Below are positions 35,295 to 46,310 of a stretch of DNA of 64,000 bases, one piece after another. The stretch spans positions 186,001-250,000 of the forward strand of contig JAHWDD010000007.1 in the NCBI GenBank assembly GCA_023897205.1, written 5' to 3'. The DNA comes from Exophiala sp. HKRS030 (Eukaryota; Ascomycota; Eurotiomycetes; Chaetothyriales; Herpotrichiellaceae). Position 1 is the stretch's first letter. Every line of letters begins with the position of its first letter. Made by a program: the position numbers and the translations under genes. A model generated the notes under the pieces. It was not told where the DNA came from and searched no databases. It worked only from the letters and a program-made list of their open reading frames with translations.

Positions 35295-36510
35295 TGAGTT
35301 CTGTGCAGAGTCACCTCGACATCTCGTTTGGGTGGGTAAGCACGAACAAGCTCGCGACGTGTTACGCAAGCTGTATCATGATCCTGCCCACCCTACAGAG
35401 GCCGGTCCCCTTGCCGAACTCACCCAGATTGTACGACAGGTCGAGGCCGACAAACAAGAAATAGCCAGGTTCATTCAAATGTTCAAGAAGCCGAACTGAA
35501 GACGTCGTTCGCTGTCGGGCATGTTCCTTCTGTCAGTGCATCCAACAATCGTGTAGTGTCGATCATCCTGACTTGAGTGTCTCCAGGTTTGCCGTCGAGT
35601 CCACAGGAGTACGTCTGACCAATTGCAAGCTGCACGAAGAGAGCGAAGTCGACTAATGTGAAAGCAGGTCCTCAGCATCACCAATTTCCTGGGTTTGATT
35701 TCCAAACATCTGGGAATCGACGGCGACATGCCTCTGGCCACGTATGGCAAGGATTTCCCGGGCCAAAACTTGTCCCGCGAGTCTCGCCTTTCTGACTGTT
35801 GGCAGCCCGTCTTTTCAAGCTCCGGAAACGGCCGTCTTCGTCTTCGTCAGCATGCTGATAGTTGACAAAGTTGGCCGTCGGGTTCTGTTTCGTAGGTCTC
35901 TTCAAACCAATTCGTTTCTTTGATGCCTGCACGAAGGACTTCCACTGCTCTCAGGCTCTAGCTGACATTGGCATCGGCAGTCATCGGCTTTTCAGCCCTT
36001 GCTTGCTGTCTCCTTGCCGAAGCCCTTCTTCGGTGGGAATATCTTGGGTCCGACCATAAAGCCGGCGATTCCGCCAGCGTTCTTTTCACTTTCATCTACA
36101 TCATGTTGGTCCAAGTAAGTAGTCGGCTCTTGTCTGGAACATGTCGTACTGATCGAACGTGCAGTGTGTCGATGCATCGGCTTTTGTCTGGGCTTCGGAA
36201 ATCCACCCTAAAACAATTCGAGCAAAAGGATTGAGTCTGGCACTGCTCGCCAACTTTACAGGACCATCACTCACACGACACCATCAGCATTGGTATTCAA
36301 GAACATGTAAGTCAATAGTCCTGATCTGCCTGTGGTGGCCAATATCGACGATCGGTTCGCACAGCGGCTGGCGTATGGATCTCATCTACGTGGCGCTTTG
36401 CATAATATCGACCATCGTGGTTTAGTTCTGGATTCTAGAGACCAAAAACCTGCAGGTGGAGGAGATGGGAGTGCGGTTTGGTCGAAGTCATCGTCTAATT
36501 GACCACTGAT
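35295..36510 (+). pseudogene. MFS sugar transporter pseudogene, 5'-truncated
   Basis: Pieces of a sugar porter follow in the correct order: ESPRHLVWVGKHEQARDVL (after TM6) and its loop at about 35307-35499; VLSITNFLGLISKHLGI at about 35670-35720 (TM7-8); VSMLIVDKVGRRVL at about 35848-35890; TFIYIMLVQ at about 36090-36115 with a GTAAGT donor and CAG acceptor; SAFVWASEIHPKTIRAKGLS at about 36170-36238; and WRMDLIYVALCIISTIVV, TAG, then FWILETKNLQVEEMG at about 36370-36470. It has in-frame stops (TGA after KKPN, TAG before FWILETK), frame changes, and no N-terminal half. It was once a transporter next to the Zn2Cys6 regulator gene. Substrate unknown. Confidence 0.8.
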
Positions 36511-38350
36511 AGGCATGCCATTGTCGCGGATGAAGCTGATAAGGGCGTTGTGTAGGAAACAGAGTCGTTGGCCGCTGAGAGCTACCACTTGCAGGGTATA
36601 GCGCAGGAACACAAAACTGAGAAGGTGCGCGGGTTCTACGCGAGAAGGAACCTGAAAGAACAATTGATCAGTTACTAGATCGATCATGGAGGGGTCCAGA
36701 GTCATAACGTACACCTGCACGCCCATTTCGTTCTGGAGCTCCCTCCAATCAAGTTTTAGATTGAGTCGGTGTTGCCTTTCCCAGAGGATCTCCAATAACT
36801 CCAGCCCTCGATCAGCATGCTAGAAGCGAATCTTGTTAGCCTCTTCCAAGACTGCTCTTGATCTAATACTCACATAGATACTGATGCTCGCATCTGAACT
36901 TAATTTTCGGCGAATTAGAGCCTCTGCTTCGGTGTCATGGAAGATGGCAACTCCAGCCATGAACATGCCCCAGATTAGACCCATTTCCAGACCGAATCCT
37001 TCTGGCGTCTTCCTGGCAATGTCCAGAATGCTTTCGGCTGCGAGGGCAACTTCTGATCCTTGAGGTTGTATGCCAGTCGGGTGGATGATGTGTTGAAGGT
37101 AGATGATACAAGCATTCTTACATGATCGAATACTCGAGAAGGACTCCTGTTCCAGCAACTCCGGCTCGGTTAGTGGTTTTGACCTGGGCTGGCACCGCCA
37201 GTCGTTACTTTGGTCTCGCAGTTCCGTGGGCCGTGAAGTCCACCATTGATGCAATCCTTGTTGGATCGACATGGCTTTGTCTCGGATGAGACGCGGATTA
37301 TGTCGGCCGAATTTGGTCATTGATAGGGCAGAGAGCTTCGAGAGGTTCGCCATGTAGACCATTAATTCGTGGAACGTGTCGACCATGACAGACCCATCGT
37401 CGTAATATGGCCAGTTCAGGTGGGATTGATTCAAGGAAACGGAGCTCAGCTTGCCGACTTCGAGCCAGTAATTGCCTTGTATCAACGGGCCTCTACCAGA
37501 TGACAAGGATCCAGATATGTCCAGCAACGAGAAGAACCGGCAAAGGAAGTCGGATGTCCGTGGACCACCTCGATACATGATCAGATCCCGTGCTCCTCGA
37601 AGATGCTGCAGCCAAAGGCTTTTTTCCGAATGGGATATCTATGGGGTATTGTTGGTAAGTTGAGTCTGGATGATGAGATGTTGTTACCTACCTCATAAAC
37701 ACATAACAAGAGGCATGCGCCGAGCGTGGAATTTGAGGACAGTTGAGTAGGTTCGGACAAGGCAATGTTCAGTTCTCGAAGAGCAGTCGAGTAATGCTGA
37801 ACTGCTGGGAGAGTATGCCGCGGTTCCAGCCGAGCCATGTGACCGGCAGCAACGGCGAGCATTGAGTGAAATAAAGCTGAAGAGGAAGCTGCAAGCGGGA
37901 CCAGCTCTTGCTGAAATGGATTACCCTGTCCGTCATTGGTGTAGGCAAGAAATCGAGAGCAGAAGGTAATGAAATGGCTAAGATAGGGCAGAGACGCTCG
38001 ATCTGCTTTCGGAAATTCGACAACAAATGGTTGTTTGAGTGGTCCGCACGATTGGACCACGGCTCCTCCGTCGGCCAATTCTATTCTCCCTCCTCGCGGT
38101 ACACGCACAGATCCTGGGGGGTGCGGCGAAGGCGGCGGCACAGCCCACATGCATTCAAAATGCAGCCGCCGACACCGTTGACAGGTAGGTTTCTCTTCAT
38201 CACATTTGACCTTGCCCTGTCTACAAGTCAAGCAGCCTGTACATTGACGCATAGTCAGTGAGGATCTTCTTCACCACGTAGCGGAAAGTAGTAATGCTGA
38301 CCGGTTCTCGTTCTCGGAACGGGAGGCTTGACGCCTGCTCCGGGCGCCAT
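36382..38350 (-). CDS. Zn2Cys6 fungal transcription factor
   Basis: Exons 38350-38302, 38236-37692, 37638-36874 and 36819-36382, all in phase, give 598 residues. The binuclear zinc cluster is near residues 17-45: GCLTCRQGKVKCDEEKPTC and QRCRRLHFEC. The tiny first exon supplies MAPGAGVKPPVPRTRT and joins inside the codon before the first Cys. The middle and C-terminus (YEISHSEKSLWLQHLRGARD, HELMVYMANLSKLSALS, DRGLELLEILWER) fit the fungal transcription factor regulatory domain of this class. The last ~40 residues (from about FDQTALPSPPPAGF) are antisense to the 3' end of the transporter pseudogene, so the C-terminus may be atypical or the stop misplaced. Probably a regulator of a nearby pathway; targets unknown. 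Confidence 0.85.
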
Positions 38351-38813
38351 CTTTTTCCGAACATTGAAGGCTCACATAGTACATGGCTGCACTCGTCTTC
38401 GGATGTTCGACAGAGACTGTAGGGGCCAGCACTGGATGTCCATTGTTATTGATGACGGGACTTCCTGCTTATGACGAGTTCCTCGTCGTCTCCCCAAGCT
38501 TTATCCTCGCCAACCCTTGGCACGAGGCTACTGGAGACACACGTGATCTTAGGAAGGCTCACGTGATTTTTGGCCCGCTACCAGGGTCTAGAGTTATCGG
38601 GGACCTGATCTTTACACCACTGCTATTTCGGACCGATAAAACAAAAGACACCATTTCTAGAATCTCTGCTACCGCTTATATAGCGAAAAGATGAATCAAT
38701 TCGAGTTTGTTCATGGCAACGAATTCCGTTAGAGCAGAGATAGCGATAAATCATAGCAATGTGCCATGCGATGTCTGATGAAAAACTGCATGTCAGTGGC
38801 GCACTATCTGTAC
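38351..38813. other. Intergenic, regulator promoter and Atg22-like 3' end
   Basis: 463 bp. The palindromic text CACGTGAT occurs twice (about 38540 and 38561), an E-box-like CACGTG, upstream of the Zn2Cys6 gene. No coding sequence is seen. Confidence 0.4.
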
Positions 38814-40614
38814 CTATTCCTGACCTGTGAGCGAGTCTGTCATTTTTTTCACGTCCGCGGCGTTGATGTCTAGCTTCCGCAAACCGGTGGCTTCCTTTTC
38901 GAGGTACCTGGCGCACTCGACCCGACTCTTGGACTCGCTGATGAAGAATATCCCGATTGTAGGCACAAGCACCAGTGCAGCCACAAATGGGAATGGTGTC
39001 CATGCATTGCCATTCACGTCGACAATGGCGCTGGAAACAATGGGCCCAATCCAAGCAGAACCCTTGGAGACAATTCCTAGCAAGCTGAAGAACATGTACT
39101 CCCTCCCACGAGGCACAAGTTCCGCCATGAACGCCTGTCCATATGAAAACTGTGCACCCATAGTGAAGCCGTACTGCGCGTTGAAAAACCAAAACTCCCA
39201 CAGGTTGTGATAGCCGACCTTGGTCGTCCAAATTCCAATCATTCCCCATAGTCCGACGAGAACGCATCCGATATTGCAGGTCTGGAGCATGGTTTTCGTT
39301 CGAAGGTTGAAGAGTCGTTGGACATAGTAGGCGCCGAAAACACCAACAACACAAGATCCTCCTTGAACCATGATCAGATAAGTGTTCTGGGTAGCAGAGA
39401 AGGCAACCACTTTGGTCTGTGCAATCGCGACAAGAGTGATGATGGTGCCAATACCATCCGCCAGCAAGAAGAATGCGATCAGGTAGAAGAAGGTCTGTTT
39501 CAGCGTCCAGACTTGCTTGGCTGCGAACCAGGTCTGTTTGAATCCGAAGGTCAGATAATTATCTCCTGCTGGTAGTGGTGGCCCGGGACGTTTCTTCTCG
39601 CACAAAAACCAAGGGATGGCGAGGAGTATCCAGAATCCGGTACACACAGCCACCGATACTGAATAGCCCCAATTGTTTTGAGCGACCGAGTCATTCGCAC
39701 CGATGCCCGCCAGTGCGGCAAGTGAGAGTGCACCACAGGCTGTGAATCCGACGTTATTCCAGCCATAACTCATGTTCATGATCTTTGAGCGGGCCATGGA
39801 ACACTTATGTTCATAGACCTTTTCACTGATCTTGCCTTCCAGGAGGTCATCATGTGCAGTGCGGACTTCGGGCAGGTCATGAGAGAGCTTGGGAAATATC
39901 GCGTTGAAGAAGACATAGGATGCCCAGAAAGTGATGGCTGGAGCATGATCAGTCTGGAAGAGCACAAAGATATGGGGTGTGGACCTACCGCTCAAGATAT
40001 AAAGAGCCATCGACGTCCTCCATTGGTCTGCTCTTCTGACACCGAGAAATCCGAATTCAAATGCCCAGCATATGACTGAGAAGGTTCGGACGACCCAAGG
40101 ATTCCAATTGCCATAATCGGCCAAGCTTCCTACTCCGATGAAGACCAAGGCCTGGGATAGGAAGGTGAGACCAGAGGCGATCAAGACGACAGAACTGTAG
40201 GGCTTTGTGCCCCCATTCCAAAAGACATGGCACGGCGCATTCGGATCGACATCGCAGCTGGAGCTTCCCAATGGCAATACGTTCGGGTTGAAGCCTGCCT
40301 GATAGATCAGGTTTTGGAATAGGAGATTCGAGCTAGAGGGAAGGTCAGCATATCTCATCGAGAAGAAGCTTCGGGCATGGCATGACTGACTATTGGAAGG
40401 ACCCTATCCCATTGTTGCCAGCGTAGTAAGCGTAGTATGAGAAGACTTCTTTCTTCGTGGCAGGAGGACCCTCGCTGACATGGTCATAGTCTTGCAGATC
40501 GGAGGGAGCTGATGCTGACTGGCCGCTCGCATCTGGAGCTGGTGCCGCTATAGAAGTGAATGCCAGCTTTGTGGGATGGTGCTCCTCTTGTTTGGCGGTG
40601 ATGTGGTCCTCCAT
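38814..40614 (-). CDS. Atg22-like vacuolar/MFS transporter
   Basis: Exons 40614-40391, 40332-39989 and 39937-38814 give 563 residues with about 12 hydrophobic spans. The N-terminal text KKEVFSYYAYYAGNNGIGSF is the usual opening of the Atg22 family, and MNMSYGWNNVGFTACGA, GFWILLAIPWFLCEKKRPGP and the end AWIGPIVSSAIVDVNGN also fit. Yeast Atg22 exports amino acids from the vacuole after autophagy; fungi have many paralogues whose substrates are unknown. A 51-bp intron (39988-39938) has no stop and a length divisible by three, so reading through it would also keep frame; its GTAGGT donor, CTGAT branch and CAG acceptor favour splicing (ALYILS-AITFWASY). Position between a regulator and a hydantoinase suggests a cluster transporter. 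Confidence 0.85.
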
Positions 40615-41583
40615 GGCGCGGTTTATAAGTGTAGAAGTTGCAGGAATTGCTTGAGTCTAAGTGGGAACTGGCTCTGAACCTGCCTTTATACACAGTTCTC
40701 CGAGTGTGAAAGGGGCGGATCGTCCTGATATCGAGACTCGTCTTCTATGGCCCATGGCATGATCAAATCTCGTGTCCGGAACCAAACCGTATCATTGATT
40801 CCTTGCTGGGAGACTTCTTATGTGTTCCTGGTGTCGGGAGAACAAAGGGAGCACAACGTCGATACGAAGTAGTCACATTGTGGGTTTTTCCACGGCCCAC
40901 TTCGGACGATTGGCCACTTATCTCCTACCACTAGTGCCTTTCATTTGTTATCTAGCCGACGACAGGCCTTCGTGCCACCTTGGCCACCTGGAGTGGGGCC
41001 AGTCAAGCTGTGTGATGTCTGTTTTCCCTTGCCTTTGACACCAGCTAATGACCGCGTTGCTGGGCCCAATGCTGATTGGGTCCCCCACACCCAAATGCCC
41101 CAAAAAAACCAGTGGTTATTTGTGCGAATCAAGATATCAGCGCTAACCAAGACGTACAATACTATTGTAGTCAGGGAACAACAGGCGGGGCAGATCTCCT
41201 ATCTAGCCGACAGAAGGATCGTCTGGCTAGGCGGCGTTTATCGGCACAGACTCCGTTTGGTCCCTTACCGGGAGTGATACTCAAATTCCTCCCCTGCCAA
41301 GTGCATAGCCCGCAGTTTTAGCAATATGTCGGGAGATCTGGAGCACACGCCGGAGATGACTTGCAGAGATACGACTCTATCCATGCTAAATCTACTTGCC
41401 TAGAGTGCCGGAGCTACCCACAGCGTATGAGCACTTCCTAGCTTACTCCCGAGCACAGATTCCGGCCTGTTTGCTACAAGAATTAGAACCCAAGAATGTT
41501 CCGCGGCTTCAAAAGACTCTGTACTCTGCAGTGTCTTAACAGTAGCTACTTCTGTCGTCTCGTTAGCATATCTCACTGCAAAA
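40615..41583. other. Divergent promoter region, no gene seen
   Basis: 969 bp separating the Atg22-like gene (minus) and the hydantoinase (plus). CTATCTAGCCGACAGAAGG at about 41200 and TTATCTAGCCGACGACAGG at about 40948 form an imperfect direct repeat about 250 bp apart, which could be shared regulator sites or a small duplication. No protein or RNA gene recognised. Confidence 0.4.
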
Positions 41584-44500
41584 ATGCCAGCTAGGACGCC
41601 TTCATATGTGATTGGCATTGACGTCGGCGGAACGAACACAGATGTAAGAGAGTCACTCCCTGATTGGCACAGCAACTTATTGACACGATTCGAGGCCGTT
41701 GTACTTCAAAATGAACAAGTCGTGGCCTGGCATAAAACGCCTACAACCTCTGACATACAAGCCGGTGTCGAACTCGCAATTCAGGAGGTTGTGAGGAAGG
41801 GGCATATTCCTTCAGGTCAAATTGGATCAGTCAAAATTGGTACAACGGTAAGTGACCTCGAATTGGACTCTCGTCGCGGGATGGCCGCTCACAGCAGAAT
41901 GCAGCAATTCATCAACGCAGTTCTGGAGCAAGATCGGAGCAAGCTTGATAAGGTCGCTGTCATCCGACTGTGTGGACCTTATTCTCAGCGGTCACCGCCA
42001 TTCGGTGAGCAATTTGATCAATCCATCGCATATTCAGCTTCTAAAAGATGCTTCTCCTAGTGGGATTTCCAGCAGATCTTCGTACCTTGATGGAAGGTCA
42101 TTGTGGTTACGTAGATGGTGGCTATCAAGGTGAGTTGCATCATGTGGCAGCTGTCCCATGTGGCCCGTTCGAATACCATCTGATTGAACTAGTGGATGGT
42201 AGACTCGTACTTGCGTTGAGTCACAAACAGCTCAAGGAACAAGCTGCTATAATCAAGTCGACGTCGATCAAAAGCATAGTCGTGATCGGCATAAACTCTC
42301 CATCGAATCCGAGGCAGGAGCTGGAAGCGGAATCTTTTCTCATATCAGAACTTGGACCGGGATACGATGTGTCTTGCTCCCACAGGATTGGCAGACTAGG
42401 CTTTCTTGAACGAGAGAATGCTAGTATCCTCAATGCAAGTCTACGACGCTTTGCTCGCCACGTAATTGCCGGTTTCAACTTTGCGGTCCAGAGATTGGGA
42501 AAGTGCAGGTTGTACATCACCCTCAACGATGGCACTTTGAGCAAAGCGTCGGAAGCCGCCGAGTATCCAATAGGTTGCTTCTCATCAGGACCTACGAACA
42601 GTGCGAGAGGGGCAGCGTTGCTGGCAGGGTCACTTTCACAGGATGAGGGCGACGACAGAGAAGTCCTCGTGGCAGACGTAGGAGGGTGAATTGATCCTCC
42701 TCAAGACGCCATGCTCGTTAATCTACTGACACACGATAGGACCACGACCGATATCTGCGCCTTGTTGAAAACTGGTTTTCCACGACAATCCGCCGCCTTC
42801 GTCAAGGTTGCTGGAGTGAGGACTAACTTCACCATCCCTGATGTACACAGCATTGCCCTAGGTGGTGGCTCTCTCGTCAGAACAGAACAGGATCAAACTC
42901 GCATTGGTCCGGACTCGGTAGGCTCACGCCTGACGCGAGAAGGAGTCTATTTTGGAGGGCAGACTCTTACTGTCAGTAATCCGGACAATCTCGCATCCTC
43001 TGGGCTAACACTTCATGTAGACAACAGACTTGATCTTGTCCAACCATCTTACAGAGAGACTGGTCCCATCACAACTCAAGGCTTCTGGAAGGAGAGAGAT
43101 CAAGAGAGCTGTCGAAGAGGCGATTGATCTTGTCAAGACAAAGCAAGGAGATGCACGAGTTATCCTCGTTGGTGGTGGGAGCATCATCATCGGTGATGAG
43201 ATTGCAGGTGTTGGAGAGCTCATCCGTCCTAATCATTTCGAAGTGGCCAATGCTGTCGGTGCTGCGGTAGGAGAATCTGCACAGTATTCTCCAAGATGAA
43301 ATACTGACTCTAGTACAGATCGGGAAGATCAGCGGTTCAGTAGACACGATCGTTACACCGAAAGCTGATAATTCCTCAATGGATGAGCAGATTGAGGAAG
43401 CCAAAGTCCTTGCAATGGACCGCTGTGTTGCCGCAGGAGGAAGCAGGACCACGCAGGAAGTCGTGGAGATCGAACTGATCCCAGTCTCTTATGCCACCAA
43501 CGGAGCTACGAGACTGATTGTTCGGGTTGTTGCGGACCTATCAGAAGGCTTTGAAGATGCAGAAGAAAGCCATTTGCCAATGACTCACGATTGCGTCAAG
43601 AGTGCCGATTCGGAAAGACATGCGGACGGAATCGATGCTAAAGCATCATCCTATGATATTGTCGAACAATTTGATGTCGAGTCATACAGACCAAGAATAG
43701 AGGGGGACCTGTGGTATTTGTCGGAGATAGACTTGCAATTCCTCCAAGACGGCGCTGGTGTTTTGGGAGTCGGGAGCTGTGGTGATGCATATCCCAGTTA
43801 TGTTGCCTGCTTGCACGCGTTAGCCAGAGGTGAGGCTATCACCATCAGGCGGCAGGACACATTACCTGATAGCGCTATTGTCCTGGCTGCTGGTTTCATG
43901 GTGAGGAACCTTACATTTTCCACATACACATGACTGACCTGATCAACAGGGATCTCCAACCGTCTATCTCGAGCGAATTCCAGGCATGCATGAGTAAGAA
44001 GCCTGGTATTTCACCTGTTCAACACGCATTGACCATCTGATCTAGGGTTACCGATGCCATGGACGCAGTCATAGAGACATCTAGCATCACTTCGTTCGAT
44101 GCTGTTATTCCTAATGAGATAGGAGGGATGAATGCCTTTGAGGCACTCCTCGCGGCGTGTCATTTTGGCAAAAGCACCCTAGACGCCGACTGTGTAGCGC
44201 GAGCCTATCCTTTCCTGTGGCAAACAGTTCGCTGTCTCAGAGACGTCTCGGTTGTTCCAGCGGCTGTTGCAGATGGAGCAGGCAGACGACAGGTACAGTC
44301 CTACTGTCATTTCCATCTTCAGCTGCGACTGACTGACACTGGGCTTAGGTTTTCACAGCCGAAAAAGACAACTTTCGGGCTGAGGAGTTAATGCGAGATG
44401 CCTGCACCGACCTAGGATCATTGGCAGGTGTCTGTATCAACCCTCTTAATGGTAGTGAGGCTCGCAGCCTGCCTCGAAACAGCTATTCGTTAGGTTTGTC

Positions 44501-45182
44501 ATTCCACCAATCTTTCTGCGGTTTGCGCAACACGTCTATGATGAGAATTCACTTAACGCTTGCATAGCATGGTCTATTGGCCGTTCGATCGCTCTCTCTC
44601 GCAGCAGGAAGATAGATCCTGTCACTACGCTGCTAAAAGAGCAAAACGGCGTCCTTCTCTTCCGCGGGAAAATCATCTCGGTCGTACGACACGTCACAAA
44701 GGGCTTTACCAGAGGCAGTGTCGTTCTCTCATCCTTCTCAGAAGAAGCAGTCTCACGATCCGACGGCGGGATGTACGCGTCAGGTACCTCCTTGGCCGTC
44801 GAGTTCGAAAATGAGAACCTCTGCGCTGTCCTGAAGCAAGAAGGGGAAGAGGACAAAGTCCTAGCAGTCTGTCCTGACCTCATTTGTTTCCTGGACATGG
44901 CGAATGGCGCGCCATTGGGCATCTCAGACTACAAGTATGGCTTGAGGGTTAGTGTGGTCGCACTGGCAGCTCCGCTTGTATGGAGAACCGAACAGGGATT
45001 AAGAATGGGTGGACCATCGGCTTTTGGGTATGTTATACGCAACTTATTTGTGCTTCCATTTCGCACCGCTTCAGGCTAACCCATAAACAAACAGGCTCAA
45101 TATGAAGTATACGCCTGTTGGCACGGAAGCTTACGAACCCCCTAGGAGCGTTTGGGAGATGTGTGGTGGAGACCAACAATAG
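41584..45182 (+). CDS. Hydantoinase/oxoprolinase fused to DUF917 domain
   Basis: Thirteen phased exons: 41584-41643, 41695-41847, 41905-42004, 42061-42129, 42193-42685, 42740-42971, 43021-43266, 43319-43900, 43950-43993, 44046-44292, 44349-44493, 44568-45027, 45095-45182; 972 residues. The N-terminus has the actin-like ATP-binding start YVIGIDVGGTNTD. Hydantoinase A marks follow: KVAVIRLCGP, PIGCFSSGPTNSARGA, VADVGGTTTDICAL and IALGGGSLVR. The C-terminal ~370 residues (DLQFLQDGAGVLGVGSCGDA, PNEIGGMNAFEALLAA, KGFTRGSVVLSSF) form a DUF917 domain, which occurs beside hydantoinases. The family hydrolyses 5-membered cyclic amides (hydantoins, 5-oxoproline) with ATP in some members. Cytosolic by appearance. 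Intron 4 (42130-42192) is 63 bp without a stop, so an alternative longer form is possible. Substrate is not fixed by sequence. Confidence 0.9.
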
Positions 45183-46310
45183 GCATTTGCATCGCCAATG
45201 TGAAGTCGATATGAGGAAAAGGGAGGACTCGAGGCAGATATCTTTGGACGGGCGGGTGAATTGTTTAGAGTGCCATCTTAGAGAGTACCACCAGGAGTGC
45301 ACTTCTGCCCTCTGACCGCGACTCCGGCCGGGGCCTGGAGTACTATTTGCACCCTACAGTAACAGCCTCGATAATCTTAAAGTTAGGACTGGATATGCCT
45401 ACAAACCATTTAGAGGCACCTGCTGAGGTTTTATCCAGGGAACTCCGATGAAATCCACGTTATTAAGTCGAGGGCGACCGAAAAGTGCTTGTACTGCCCG
45501 CAAAGCTCAAACATCATCAGTTCATTGCTTCCTGCCCGATCATGGTGGATGGACAAGCCACTGCTGACAGAGATCTTCTCATAGATTCGCTGCTCAGGCG
45601 AAAGATCAGTATGCATCAGGTGTGTGAGACTATACGGAGGAATTGTGTCTACGCATCTCCTACATCGACGACACGATCACTACACTTTGTCTCTAATTCC
45701 AGATCGACAGAGGCGATCATGTCGTCCAGGGCCTCGTCCAGCTGCCACAATAGCTAGCAACGACTATGAAGCAACACTTCGTAAGGGAAACTGAGCTGCC
45801 GCCTATCCCGTTTGAGCATGTAACAAGAAGACACTACTGTATAACCATGCAAGTCATACGAAGACTGAATAAGAAGAAAATATGAATTTGGACTTTGTTT
45901 AAATCCTTTAAAGGGTGACTGAGGGAGTTTGTTTACACCTACGTGAATTTTAAGAGGAGAACGATTATTTAATTAGATCTTTATGCCAGCCTGGTGAGAC
46001 TACTCTTTTTGGAAGGCGTGGCGAGTTGGGTGAATGGCGTCGTCACATTTGGCGAACTTGCCTGCGCCAAAGAGCACGAGCGCGCATCATCTTCTTTGGC
46101 TTGCCATCCATGCAATGGAAACCCTACTATCACTGCTCGTAAGCTGATTAGCTTCTTATTTTCTTTTATTGCCTATTATCTCTGGTGCTTAAACAGCCTA
46201 GCACAATGAGAAATCTGGCCAAACCCATTTACTTACCAAGGATCATTCCCTAAGCACAAAGGGCACCTGGGTGTGCGTGGCGGTGCGGGCAAAAGGACTC
46301 AAGTTCCAGG
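45183..46310. other. Intergenic, partly AT-rich
   Basis: 1.13 kb. The part at 45.83-45.98 kb is AT-rich. The best frame (45485-45757, plus) has no motif. The last 300 bases before the phosphatase presumably carry its promoter. Confidence 0.45.

Noticed and set aside
45485..45757. 90-codon plus-strand ORF after the hydantoinase
   Set aside because: Unrecognised, no splice partners, flanked by AT-rich sequence; not supportable as a gene.
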